Origin: Myxocyprinus asiaticus
Taxonomy: Eukaryota > Chordata > Actinopteri > Cypriniformes > Catostomidae
Length of the DNA: 64,000 bases
Assembly: GCF_019703515.2 (NCBI RefSeq)
Contig: NC_059382.1
Location: forward strand, 13,805,001 to 13,869,000
Direction: 5' to 3'
Shown here: positions 13,067 to 23,961 of the stretch, piece by piece
Numbering within the stretch: position 1 is the first letter of the stretch
Layout of the letters: every line of letters begins with the position of its first letter
The notes under the pieces: model-generated
What the model was told of the DNA's origin: nothing
What the model saw: the letters and a program-made list of their open reading frames with translations, nothing else
Databases searched by the model: none
Program-made: the position numbers and the translations under genes

Positions 13067-14135
13067 CAGGGCTGGAGTGGCCATCGGGAAGATCAGGAGA
13101 ATTCCCGCTGGGCCGGTCAATAATTGGGCCGGTTAGGTCCGCATGTTGATTGACAAACTTTCATCATATGTCGCATAACAATTGCCAACAGTCCTTAACA
13201 TCCGGTATTTAAAGGATCAGAATTGTGTTCCATATTATAGCGGACGCAGTCTGTATTTTATCATCTCACACCCAAACAAATGAGAGAGTAACATGTGAGT
13301 GACAAAACTGAAGTGGCGCCGCTTCACTTGACAGCGTGGGAAGGATCACAGAAGATCCATCGAGAACAGATAGGCTACTAACAGCTGAATGGATGAACGT
13401 GCTTCAGGTAGCCTACAAGATCATCACAAGTTTAATACTGACTGCAGTCTCACAATCTCAATCAATTAATCTCTGAAATCCTCTTCCCTAGCAGTGCAGA
13501 ATGATAATAGCAAAATAATTTTTTGTCACAAAATAACAGAATACTTAAAGTAAATGAATACAGATGCAACAGCACGACATGGTATGAAAATAATGGGACT
13601 TTACAGTCTCAAAAGAATAAACTCAATGAAACAAACTGCACAGAGTGCCTTCAATGTTGTATAATGCGATAAAACCCTCTTAAAGAGACAGAAACCATTT
13701 TGCCTTTGTCCTGAACATTTACATTCCAAGTAAAAGAAAAGTACAAATGTGTTATTTTTAGTCTTTTATTTCACTCTTATCATTGTAAAATGGCACGTTT
13801 TTGAATGGCATGTAAAAATTTAAAAACAATCACTCAACCTTAATTGTTTCACTGGATCTGTTGCTATTTTAATGATCTAAAATACAAAGCACTGACCATT
13901 TAAAGTGTAAGCCTGTACATCTTGAAAGAGTTATAAACAGTTACAGTTCTATAGTGTTATTATGTGCCTAGATAGTCATGGAGAGCTTAAATAATTTTCA
14001 AGTAATTACATATATTGCATATTTTTGCTGTGATTTTGTTTTATTGTTATCATCTTCACCTCCAACCCCCCTTTTGGGTGAGGGCTGACTTGGACATGAC
14101 ATCCCGGGCTGAATATGAATCCCACTCCGGTCCTG
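13067..14135. mobile_element. Non-autonomous hAT element
   Basis: The left terminus CAGGGCTGGAGTGG and the reverse complement of the right terminus, CAGGACCGGAGTGG, match at 12 of 14 positions. The element is flanked by a perfect 8-bp direct repeat, AGTGGGAG (13,059-13,066 and 14,136-14,143). The TIR start CAGGG and the 8-bp duplication are hAT hallmarks. No transposase frame was found in its 1,069 bp. Confidence 0.8.
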
Positions 14136-14904
14136 AGTGGGAGAGTGCTGTTTGTGACTGCTTGTGTCGTTCAGCATTTCTGCATGTGTTCAGATAAGCG
14201 GAGGGAAAACACGACTATTTTCTATCACTTATTTTTTTCACTTTAAAGCTTAATAAACACAAGTGTTATGCTAAATAAATCATAAAATAACTTGGTACAT
14301 TAAAACTTAGGATCAATAAATTTACAAGAGGATCGTTCATCTCAAACATCAGCAAAAAAAATATTGATAATTCAAGATCAATCTACCGATCATCATGCCT
14401 CTAGTTTCTTTTTTAAATAAGTTGTCATACAAGTTACTCCTCTCCTCTGCCCTCATCCTCTCTTTCATCGCTGTATTGTGTGAGAGGATTTCGATAGTCA
14501 TGAAAAAGAGCTTAGCCGTAACACCCACTTACTGCCTGCAATATTTTACACCCACCCAACCTACACATCAAAAACATGCACATGCACATGCACACACACT
14601 AGGTATGTGAAGGTATTTGGTTATACGGTATATCACTGTAATCAACATTCATGATATTGTTATCGTGGGCACTTCAAAATACCGTAAATAATTCCAGATA
14701 ATCTTTTGGACACATTTTTTCAATTTTTTGGATCGCACAGTCGTTTTTATCCCATCAGCGAATCAAGATCCACAACACTGCATGTACGCGGCACAAATGA
14801 TACATGAGCACTCTGATGTAAACAAACCAGTGGGGAAGAGAAACGTGGCTAAAGGAGGAATGCAGCCAACCCTTTATCCACATTGTAATTGGGTTAAGTC
14901 TTAA

Positions 14905-15085
14905 GTGTGGAAGAATTTTGGGTTACATAAAAATGCAGAGGGATTTTTGATTGGAGATGGTTTCCATTTGTGTAAAATATGTGGGAGAAAAGTGGCACAA
15001 AAACTGCCGTGGACAACATGTACACTTATCTGTGGGACAATCATTCCATTCAATTCAGCAAGATTAAGGTAAATTGTGACAGTTC
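14905..15085 (+). pseudogene. BED zinc-finger remnant of hAT transposase
   Basis: Reading from 14,905 gives VWKNFGLHKNAEGF, then a stretch ending HLCKICGRKVAQK. This is the layout of a BED finger: aromatic Trp/Phe start, then C-x2-C. About 50 bases later another frame gives DNMYTYLWDNHS, matching the usual N-M-x-x-H-L...H end of the finger, so a frameshift has broken the frame. BED fingers bind the transposon ends in ZBED/hAT transposases. One of the final ligands now reads Tyr in place of the usual His, and no DDE domain follows. Confidence 0.6.
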
Positions 15086-15470
15086 TGCTCGTTTTTGAAA
15101 ACTGAGATACATCACTCTTAGAGACAACTAGCAAAGTGACAACTAAGACAACAAACTGTTAAACTGTTGTTGCCATTTGCAGATGTGTAGCTTGCTTTCA
15201 AGTGGCCGAAGAGTAGTTAGCCAAATCTCTGCAAGCTACACAGTAAAGTTTGCGTCTCGTAGTAACAACTAAAATACAGTTGGAATCAGATAATACTAGG
15301 TCCTGTAATTAATAATGGCAATGTGGCACAATAATGATTTCAATATTAATTTCAAGTTAGAACACCACGCATTCGTACGCTGCCATACAGTGTGAGTGAA
15401 CTTGCAGTTATTAAAGTTGTAGCTAGCACCTAGCTATATACAGTATTAGCAATTGGCTTGCTATCCAGAA

Positions 15471-15488
15471 AAAAAAAAAAAAAAAAAA
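15471..15488. repeat. Poly(A) run
   Basis: A run of about 18 A inside the hAT element; possibly a slippage tract. Confidence 0.8.
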
Positions 15489-16330
15489 CATGCATACTAT
15501 TGTTGTAGTCTAGGAGCTGGCTTGATAAAAAGGTGTCTAGCCTTACTTTAACATTAGCCTCAACAAGACAAGGTTTGTCCTGATCCAGGGGTGCTGTATC
15601 ATGGCTGACCCTGCACTCTGACCCCAGCCTAGCTGGGATATGTGAAAAAGAAGAATTTCACTGTATATGTGCAAATGTGTGATAAATAAAGAAAATTATT
15701 TTAAAAAAATTATATAATTATAAACATTCAGGATTTTTTTCAAAGTTCTTTGTTATTTGTTAATTTAAAGGCTAGTTTGGTATCAAAAAAGTAATTAAAC
15801 TTGTTATTAAGAGAACAACAATAAAGTTTGTTATTCGTTCAACCCATTTTTGTAATGTAATTCAATACCATGATAATACAGTATAACTTGATAAAAGCTT
15901 CAGCAATTATCATAACGTGAAAATTTGATACCGTCACATGCCTAACACACACAGAAACAAGTCTTCGTCTCTGCCTCTAGCTTTTCCTGCAGTATCTTTT
16001 GAGTCATCACCAATGAGATGGCCATCACAGCTCTGTGTTATGCGGTTTATGAGCCGTGTTCATCTTCGCCTCAGACAGTCTGGGGCTTTGTCAGATGTTT
16101 CTTTCATTCTCCACTTTTAAGTTTTTCTCAAACCATCCGGTGTGTACGAAAAGAAGAGATTAAACAAAATGAGAGAAGAGTAGCAACGAGATAAGTAGAC
16201 ACAAAACGAGTCAAGTAGAGACAAAATGAGATGAGCAGAGATTAAATGAAATGAGTATAGAAGGGTGGAGATGAGTATAGATGAGTAGAGTTGAGACATG
16301 ACAAGATAAGTAGAGTAGTGTAGAGATGAT

Positions 16331-17498
16331 CAGGGGAAAAACACTGCAAAAGTGTTTCTCTTTACCACAAGTGAGGTTTCGTTAAGCTTCAATGAGCAAG
16401 CGAGCGTGCACATCCACGTCAAACAGATCGCAATGGAGAAAGGGAGCGAAATCATTTTGATTAAACTCGTGCAACATCATATTGCGCTTTCAGTTTCAGT
16501 GTAATCAATTGTGCAGCTTTCATAGATATCACACTGATGTCTCGGAGGTCCAATTTTGCAAGTTTTTAAAGTGTTTCAGATGATTTCTCCTCATCATGTC
16601 AGGACATGTATTTGTACTGTACATGTTTGATGATTGTACTGTATTAAACTGCATATAATGCTAAATATAATGTGTAATAATGCTAAGGGTCCTGATATTT
16701 CATAGTCCTCCTGATAATGCCAAATGTCTGATTTCACCAGTACATTTATACCATGGCAAACATTATTGTACTGGATAAGCATCCACATATTTTGAAAAGA
16801 ATAGTTTAGAAACATGTAATCAGTAACAATACTATTTTGAAACCTACAATATTCATTTAAAATACTTAAAATTGATGTAATCAGTGACTGTGTTCAAGCA
16901 TATGTATCTAACATAATGATGTATTTTTCAGCTGATCAGACTGATTCATATTTCTATTCTGGTGTCACCATTGCCCTCTGCTGGGCTGATTTTTAGTCCC
17001 ATTCCATCCCCGATGGATCATTTTACTCTTTAATGAACAGTACTTTTTGTTAAATTACTTTTACTCTGTTACTTTTGTTAAATAAGTAACAGAGTGGTGG
17101 TGGTGTAGTGGACTAAAGCACCACACTGGTAAGTGGAAGGTTGTTGGTTCAATCACCACAGCCACCACCATTGTGTCCTTAAGCAAGGCATTTAATTCCA
17201 GGTTGCTCCAGGGGGATTGTCCCTGTAATAAGGGCACTGTAAGTCGCTTTGGATAAAAGCATCTGCCAAATGCAGTAATGTAATAAAAATCATACTTAAC
17301 TTTTCATGATTCAGGCTTTGTTCAAAGTTTTGTGAGCGTAAATCAAGCCAAATCCTTATGGCCTTTATCATTTCTGTTTAAAAAATCATATTTTAATAAA
17401 GTACAGGAAATACAATTTCTGTATTTATCCGATTAATTTATTATTCAAAGGAATAATCAAAGATTAATCGATTATCAAAATAATTAGTTGCAGCCCTA
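16331..17498. mobile_element. hAT right end inserted in minisatellite
   Basis: The right border reads GATTAATCGATTATCAAAAT then TAGTTGCAGCCCTA, the reverse complement of a hAT-type TAGGGCTGCAACTA terminus. Minisatellite resumes immediately at 17,499. The left border near 16,331 has no matching terminus, so the left end is lost or replaced. The insertion contains a SINE. No transposase is recognised. Confidence 0.5.
17092..17283 (+). mobile_element. tRNA-derived SINE
   Basis: The head has an A-box-like TGGTGTAGTGGAC and a B-box-like GGTTCAATC about 40 bp later, the spacing of an internal Pol III promoter. The body has TTAAGCAAGGCATTTAA and CCAGGGGGATTGTCCCTGTA, and the tail has GTAAGTCGCTTTGGATAAAA then GCATCTGCCAAATGCA. 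This head-body-tail order is that of V-SINE-like families common in cyprinids (HAmo-like); the exact subfamily was not checked. Confidence 0.75.
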
Positions 17499-17960
17499 GA
17501 GTAGAGAAGTGTAGAGACGATTATAAATGAGTCGCGATGAGTCAAGTAAAGAGACAAGACAAGCAGAGATGAGATAAGTCGAGTAGAGTATTGTAGAGAT
17601 GAGAAGACACAAGTAGAGATGAGTGAGATGAGATGAGTAGAGAAGAGACAAGTAGTGTAGAGCTGCAACGAGTAGAGATGAAATGAGACAAGTAGAGACA
17701 AGATGAAATAAGACAAGCAGAGATGAGATGAGTGGAGATGATAAGACATCAGTAGAGGCAAGACAAGTAGATATGAGATGATTACATTATTGTAGTGATG
17801 AGTAAAGATGAAACGAGAAATGTAGAGATAAGACTAAATGAGACTAGCAGAGATGAGATAGGATGAGTATAGGAGACAAGAGGAAACGAGTAGAGATAAC
17901 CACAAATGAAATAAGTACAGTAGTGTAGAGATGAAACGAGACAAGTGGAGTATAGTAGTA

Positions 17961-18284
17961 TGGTGATGTAGCTGTGGCCGAGCGATGTCTGTGGAGAACG
18001 AGGCTGGGAGAGGAAGAATGGTAAGGATTGACACCTGTGGGAAATTATCTCTAACAGCTGTTCTGTGTTACAGTGAGAGCTAGAGAGGGATAAGAGGGCA
18101 GTCCAGACCGCCGGAGGGGAGAGAGAGAGATGCATGCAGCAGTTTTGATGTGTGAACTCAGTTGCGTTATACTGAAAAGCAAACAGTGTGAGGATACTGA
18201 AAAGTATTAAAAATAAAGATTTACTTTGGATTGTTTGCCCGGCTCCCGCTTCCTCCTTCACAACAAAGCAAGAGACTTGTCACA
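17961..18284 (+). mobile_element. Possible solo LTR
   Basis: The 324-bp insertion starts TGGTGATG and ends GTCACA, giving the TG...CA borders of LTRs. It has an AATAAA near 18,212 followed by a T-rich stretch, and AGTA stands on both sides as a possible 4-bp duplication. AGTA is also part of the surrounding minisatellite, so the duplication is weak evidence. No internal retroelement genes are nearby. Confidence 0.35.
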
Positions 18285-18440
18285 AGTAGAGAAAACAAGA
18301 ATCGAGTAGGGACAAGCAGAGATGAAATGAGTGTAGTGTAGAGTTGAGATGAGTAGAGATGAAATGAGACAAGTAGATACAAGTTGAGAAGAGTAGAGAA
18401 GAGACAAGTAGAGATGACGTGAGTAGAGTCGAGATCATAA

Positions 18441-19759
18441 CTCACACACCTTAAGTGAATAAAAAGAGGGCAGGTACTGAACAGAGGAGAGGGAATGGGG
18501 GGTTGGGGTTATGAGGTGTGGAGCGAGGATGCCGCAAACTAATGAGGGCCCGCAGGTGGGAGAAAAAGAGAGTGACTTGTGAGAAACTTGAAAGTGAGAA
18601 AATAAGCGATGGGGAAAGGATTGGATGAAAATCACAATAATCGAAGGATAGGGACAGGACAGAGGACAATAGAAAGAGCAGATGAGATTCCTGCACATTG
18701 CAGGATCTAGTAAAGACAGTAAAAAAATGTAATTATGCTGATGTAACTATTGAACTCTGCAGTGTGACTCCCTTGCATGATTCACTTAGCACTCAAATGC
18801 ATGTGCATACAAGTAATCAAACTAAAATTACAATCAACAGCAGTTCTTGCTACGGGTTGCACAATGTGCAGTTGTTGAGCAGAAAGTTCCGTAATTCTAC
18901 ACTCAAGATCATATATCATTTTTTCCTGCTAAAACCACAGTGATGACTGTTCAAAACCAGAAATGTGACTGTGTGCATTAAAATAGCCTGAAATGCATGC
19001 TGCTAACACAGTGTTTTCACATTGCATCTGTCATGTTTACAGTCTCTTGAGTTGTATCTCTATGTGAGGCTCTTTATGAATTATGATCTCCTTCTGTTTA
19101 CCAAATCCCACACAGCCTGTGTAGAATGACTCATGTTCATCATCCACATACTTCATTTATTTCTAAAATTGAGCCATCACACTGAAAATGTCCCCCTGGC
19201 AGCCACAAACAGTGGCATACACTAAGGGAATGAGTCACTTACTCACAAACACACACACACAAGCCAACAATTTAACTATTCACTTACACAGTCTGCAAGT
19301 CTTATTGTCATATTGTTGTCATTTTGGGCTGCAGGAAGGTTCTTGCCTCAAAAAGGTACTAGTTTAAAACTCTAAATCCTGACACAAATTCCTAGTTATG
19401 GCAATCAGCTCTGGATCAAATCCTAAAACTGTGTATAATGACATCCAGTACTGCAAACATACACAACTACAAACACACCCTTTAAACTGCAGCATAATCT
19501 TGCGTACACACACATCTGCTAAGACACTCAGCAACAGTTATGTGTTGTCTCACTCAAACCCACACTCACAGATTTACATTGAAGTGACATAGGCTTTACT
19601 CTCCCAAACCCATCATGCTCTTGAATAACCATTAAACCATTAGCTTACCTTGAATCTGCCATTAGTGGCTTGCAGAACTGAGTATACACAGCAGTGCAGC
19701 ATGAAACGACTGGTTCAGCACGAGTGAAAAGAGAGAACAGTTTGGAGATAGTGTGTGTG

Positions 19760-19807
<48 letters not shown>

Positions 19808-20067
19808 AATGAAAATGAGGGCAAGAAGTATCTTAGAGATTAGACAGAGAGCGAGAGAGAGAGAGAGAGTATGTAAGAATGCAGGTAGTAGTTGTAGTAG
19901 TTGCTATGGCAGTGACTATGCTCTGTCTTAATGATGGCTTTGTGAGGGGGTGCAGATAATTCCTCAGCCATAAAACCGACTACAGCAAAAGCCTTCCTTA
20001 CACAAGATGTATGACACATATGCATAGACACACACATGCACAAGGCTAGCAAACCATAGTGGGTTAT
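18441..20067. other. Intergenic, no gene recognised
   Basis: Contains two GA microsatellites (listed separately) and ordinary AT-rich DNA. Minus-strand frames at 18.4-18.7 kb are Ser/Leu-rich shadows of GA-rich sequence. No splice-consistent exon was found. Confidence 0.4.
19762..19869. repeat. Two (GA)n microsatellites
   Basis: GA tracts at 19,762-19,806 and about 19,848-19,869, separated by about 40 bp of unique sequence. Confidence 0.9.
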
Positions 20068-20325
20068 TAAAGGGTTAGTTCACCCAAAAATTTAAATTCT
20101 GTTATCATATAGGCCTACTCACCTTCATGTCGTTCCAAACCAATACACCTTTCTTGAACACCAACAATAAAAGTGAAAAAAGAATGAGGTTGTCAATCCC
20201 TAACATTCAGCCCAACATCTCCTTTCATTTTCCATGGAAGAAAGAAAGTCTTATTGAATTGAAATAACCTGAGGGTTAGTAAACAAAGACAGAATTTTCA
20301 TTTTTGGGTGATCTATCACTTTAAA
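20068..20325. mobile_element. Complete type A MITE
   Basis: The left end is AAAGGGTTAGTTCACCCAAA and the right end is TCATTTTTGGGTGATCTAT then CACTTTAAA. The inner segment has CAACATCTCCTTTCATTTTC and CATGGAAGAAAGAAAGTCTT, as in other type A copies. It is about 258 bp with both termini, so it is the best reference copy in the window. Confidence 0.75.
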
Positions 20326-21759
20326 TATCCAATGAAGTCCAATAGAATGCATGCAAAATAAAGCATTCCATAGACATAAAGAGCAACATATAAGCAAAGT
20401 TTCTGTTAGCCCTGGAATACAGTGAGAACACAGGTCAGTTTAAAGGTTCCACTTAGATTTTCATGATGCACGCCATTTTTTTTCTTCACATGTAAAAACA
20501 TGTGCCTCACTGGCCATTATGACTACAAGTGGTCAATGCAGCCATCCACCATTGTGGTCCAATCATAATCAATGTCCACTAACACACACTCACCCCACAC
20601 ATAGCAGAGGAATATCAATATTCTGAATTTAGGAACAGGAAATCGTAACATGAGGTACAAGTTGCACAATTGTCTAGTTTTGTGGAAATGTCACATTTGA
20701 TAATTAGATAAATCAACCCTACCCTGGTCTTCAGTCATCCACACATTTATTTTTCTATCATGTTGGAAACGTCCCATTGACTTTGGTTTAACACTGAGCT
20801 ATTGATCAATTCGATCCACTAATCCTACCCCTAAACCCAACTGAAATCTTTTTAGATTTTAATTACAACTTCATTTCATTTTTATTAAGCCGTATGAAGA
20901 CATTTGGTCCGCACCATGTAGGCAATACCTGACCCATTTACGCACACAGAAAAACTCATGCAAAACCAGTACTCAGGGCCCCAAGTCGTGGTTAATGCAG
21001 TCTTCCACTCAAAGTGTCTGTTGAACATTGCCTGGTTCAATCATTTGTCTGTTTGTTTAGAGCCGTTGTCTCCATCTGTTTCAATCTCTTGGCAGTTTAG
21101 TGTTTTGAGAGCCATTGCGCCTTCTAATTGGTGCACTTTCTGGGGTTGCCTTGGTAACCCTCTTTGGAAATGTTCTTTGAAGTTCTGCCAGAAGGTTTGG
21201 TTGCCTGAACATATGTATATATAGCAATAATCCGAAAACAACAGCAATTCAAAGTGCTTTCGCATTTTATAACTAGACTTGATGGGAAATAGAAATGAGT
21301 GTATGCCACTGCAATGCTTGACAGCCAGCCGAAAATGTGACTTCACTCAGCAAATAAAATCCATTGTAGGTTTAATCACATATTATGGCCACATATGCTC
21401 ATTTTCCAAACTCAATTTATTTTTATGTTCTTTATAGTCAAATAAAAGAGCATATAATGAAAGAAGATAATCATAAAATTAATTTAAAAGAGGCATAATA
21501 TGCACTGTTTCAAGAGTCGTTCTGAAAGCAATCCCAGTGTACATTTATTGTGACATAGATCTGGCAATGGTAATAACAGCCCTGTGATGCAATCTAGGGT
21601 AGTTAATAATATGCCAAAAGCAGATTGTCAAATGAGCAGTGTCCAAATCCTCAGTATAAAACAGTACCCACAGCATCTGCTGAGATTTTGAAGTGTTCAA
21701 CCAGTTGACACTATCCCATGAGGCCATGGGAGCTGAGGAGCTGTCAGATTCAGTATCGA
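20326..21759. other. Intergenic, no gene recognised
   Basis: Unique-looking AT-rich sequence. The strip near 21,040-21,220 is GC-richer with a minus-strand frame, but has no recognisable domain and no consistent splice sites. Confidence 0.35.
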
Positions 21760-22311
21760 TATTGTCTCATAATAATTGTACGAGATGGTAAAATCGTAAG
21801 ATACCACACGACTTGGCTTATATGAAAGGGTACAACTTTTATTCCTACAGAGACCGATTAACAAATAGAATTTAAAATCCATTCAATACAAACAAGTCAT
21901 TTTAGCTAGCTTCCTATCCAACACTTTATTTTAGGAAAGGAAACATCCATATTTCATCATTCTGTATTTTTTATGCAATACAAATGACTCTTTTATTGTG
22001 TGTCAATAACCAGCAATTCGCTTCCCTTGTCTCAAACCCTTGTTCCAAACCTTTCTGTTTCCTTTCTTCCATGGTACACAAAAGTTATTTTCATATTAAA
22101 ATCATGGATTTAGGTTTAGGGTTTGGGTAAGGGGTCGGACTTTATGGTTAGGTTAAAGTTTAGCTTTAGTGTTGGGTTAAACTAAGGAAAAATTGTAATA
22201 ACATCATTCGTTTGTTTATTTTTCTCTTTGGGAGTAAAAGTCGTATGTTTTTGTACAAGTCAAATTGTACGATTTTGCCATCTTGTACTATTATAACTTG
22301 TCATGAGACCT
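21760..22311. mobile_element. Fold-back MITE (type D)
   Basis: The left arm is TTGTCTCATAATAATTGTAC then GAGATGGTAAAATCGTA. The right arm reverse-complements to GTCTCATGACAAGTTATAAT then AGTACAAGATGGCAAAATCGTA. Further inside, CAACTTTTATTCCTACAGAG pairs with the reverse complement of CTTTGGGAGTAAAAG. The interior holds GTTTAGGGTTTGGGTAAGGG. It has no coding capacity. Confidence 0.65.
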
Positions 22312-22972
22312 GGTTGTTCAAAAAACGCTGGAGAACTGCAAGTTGGGCGGGTCTTTTTTATGCTATATATACCAAGAAAGTTGTTCCTTGTGGTTAAATT
22401 GTACTTGTTAAATTAAAAAAAAACTGTAAATTATGTATGCAGTTGTTACTACATCACACATTCAGGTTATGCATGTCCGGGAATGCATTACTGCATGCCA
22501 AAGAACGTACATTGTTAGCGGTCGAGCTGTAAGTTCTTCTTTAAATGCAGTATGTACTCTGAAATTACACAAATTCGGAAATAGAGTGTGACTGTTAAAA
22601 TAGAACTATTTGCATTTCTTTGGTGTTCGTAAATGACACATCTGCCAGGTGGAGCAAGGACTTGCGAACTTCAGAATTATATAAGGAGAGGACACACACA
22701 CTCACACAACTGAACAATGAAATATGCCAAGTGTACAATCTGACACTATAATTACTCAGTTGTACATGTAAAACACATAAACATCAGGCCAGGTTGCCCT
22801 TGTGCATATGGGACTGTGGCACAGCTAAAGCTGATCACAATTTCGATCACAGATTGCAGCTGACAGATGACCCACTCAGGCGGAATTAGAAAATGAACCA
22901 GTCTGCGTAAACTTCCCTGTCCGCACTCATCTGCAGCGAGAGTGAAAATGTGAAACTCAATACAGTAATTAC

Positions 22973-23953
22973 TGTGGCTGCACGATATATTTAATTTATC
23001 GAAATATCGCAAATGTACATATCGCGAGGGCTTGCGATAATGGCATGTTTTTTTTAATACGTAGAAAAGTAACGTTTATGGTAACACAGATAGAACTGAC
23101 CGGGCGCGCGATTGTCACTTGGTGTGTGCGTGCAGTGTGCATATGAGCACAGAGAAGACACATTTGATTTAAGTAAGTCATACTGTATCTTTCAATATAC
23201 CCTCTGATGTTCATTCATGTTTCTTTTTTGTGCCATAAGAGAGCACGCTGTGCCCCGTTCCATTTGAATCTCAATCTGTCACACACAGCATTAAAGAGTA
23301 TCAAAACAACATTTGTGCAGATAATAATGAGACCAAAAGCCAGCTTGAAATTCAAACGTGGCTTGTTTAACTGCCGCTTTGGATATATCAAAGGATGGGT
23401 TTCAATGAATGGATTGTCCAGGGAAATCATTCCTCTCACTGCAGCCGCAGCGTCGATTGATGAGAACAGGAACGTTAAATTAATGCAAATAATATCTACG
23501 GCAAGTGCTTCTGCACAACAATTTTCACAATAAAAGTCCCACATTGAATTAACTAATTATGAAATAAATACGAACATGAATTACTGTGTAAAAATTTAAT
23601 ATTTCATAACACAGACTATTTTAGGATATCCCATAATACAGTGAAATTAACGTTATATTCATATGCTTTTTAAAAATAAAATACAAATATTTAAATATGA
23701 ATTTTAATATCGAATACATAGCTAATGGTAAAACTGTATATATTATACACAGTCTAAATGCAATTTGGAACAAAAGACAAGTATTTTTGTATACCATTAT
23801 GATGGTATTTTTTTTTTTATTTGGGCGGTGGGGGTTATGATGTTCCATGCACTCCGATGACGTCATCATAGGAATATCGTATCGCACATCGAATATCGCA
23901 TTATCCAACAACTTATCGCACATCGCATTTTACCTCCATATCGTGCAGCCCTA
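22973..23953. mobile_element. Non-autonomous hAT element
   Basis: The ends TGTGGCTGCACGATAT and (reverse complement of the right end) TAGGGCTGCACGATAT are inverted repeats. The flanks GTAATTAC (22,965-22,972) and GTAATTAA (23,954-23,961) match at 7 of 8 bases, the size of a hAT target duplication. Subterminal ATCGCA/TATCGC motifs recur on both sides. Two overlapping 100-residue frames inside (23.2-23.5 kb) have no recognisable domain. Confidence 0.8.
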
Positions 23954-23961
23954 GTAATTAA

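Larger units (their letters stand above)
14600..15944 (+). mobile_element. hAT element with fossil BED zinc finger
   Basis: The termini TAGGTATGTGAAGGTAT and (reverse complement of the right end) TAGGCATGTGACGGTAT are inverted repeats. Both flanks carry ACACACAC (14,592-14,599; 15,945-15,952), though this is low-complexity sequence. The interior keeps a decayed BED-type zinc finger in the plus orientation (about 14,905-15,085). The remaining transposase is not recognisable, so this is a deleted derivative of an autonomous hAT. Confidence 0.75.
16150..18440. repeat. Degenerate GA-rich minisatellite, interrupted
   Basis: Three blocks (about 16,150-16,330, 17,499-17,960 and 18,285-18,435) repeat irregular units of the type GAGTAGAGATGAAATGAGAC and ACAAGTAGAG. 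The same words recur in each block, so they were once one array. Two unrelated insertions separate them: hAT/SINE DNA at 16,331-17,498 and an LTR-like segment at 17,961-18,284. Minus-strand open frames here rich in Leu, Ser and Tyr are by-products of the repeat. Confidence 0.75.

Noticed and set aside
17092..17160. tRNA-like A and B boxes
   Set aside because: They belong to a SINE head followed by the SINE body and tail; there is no cloverleaf of a functional tRNA gene.
17441..18698. Several minus-strand frames rich in Leu, Ser and Tyr that look like membrane proteins
   Set aside because: They are translations of the GA-rich minisatellite and its LTR-like insertion; the composition follows the repeat and no frame has a domain or splice support.
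20958..21346. Possible exon at 21.0-21.3 kb on either strand
   Set aside because: GC-richer with open frames on both strands, but no domain, no phase-consistent splice sites and no partner exons.
23207..23544. Two overlapping frames of about 108 residues on opposite strands
   Set aside because: They lie inside a non-autonomous hAT element, show no recognisable motif, and overlap each other antisense.
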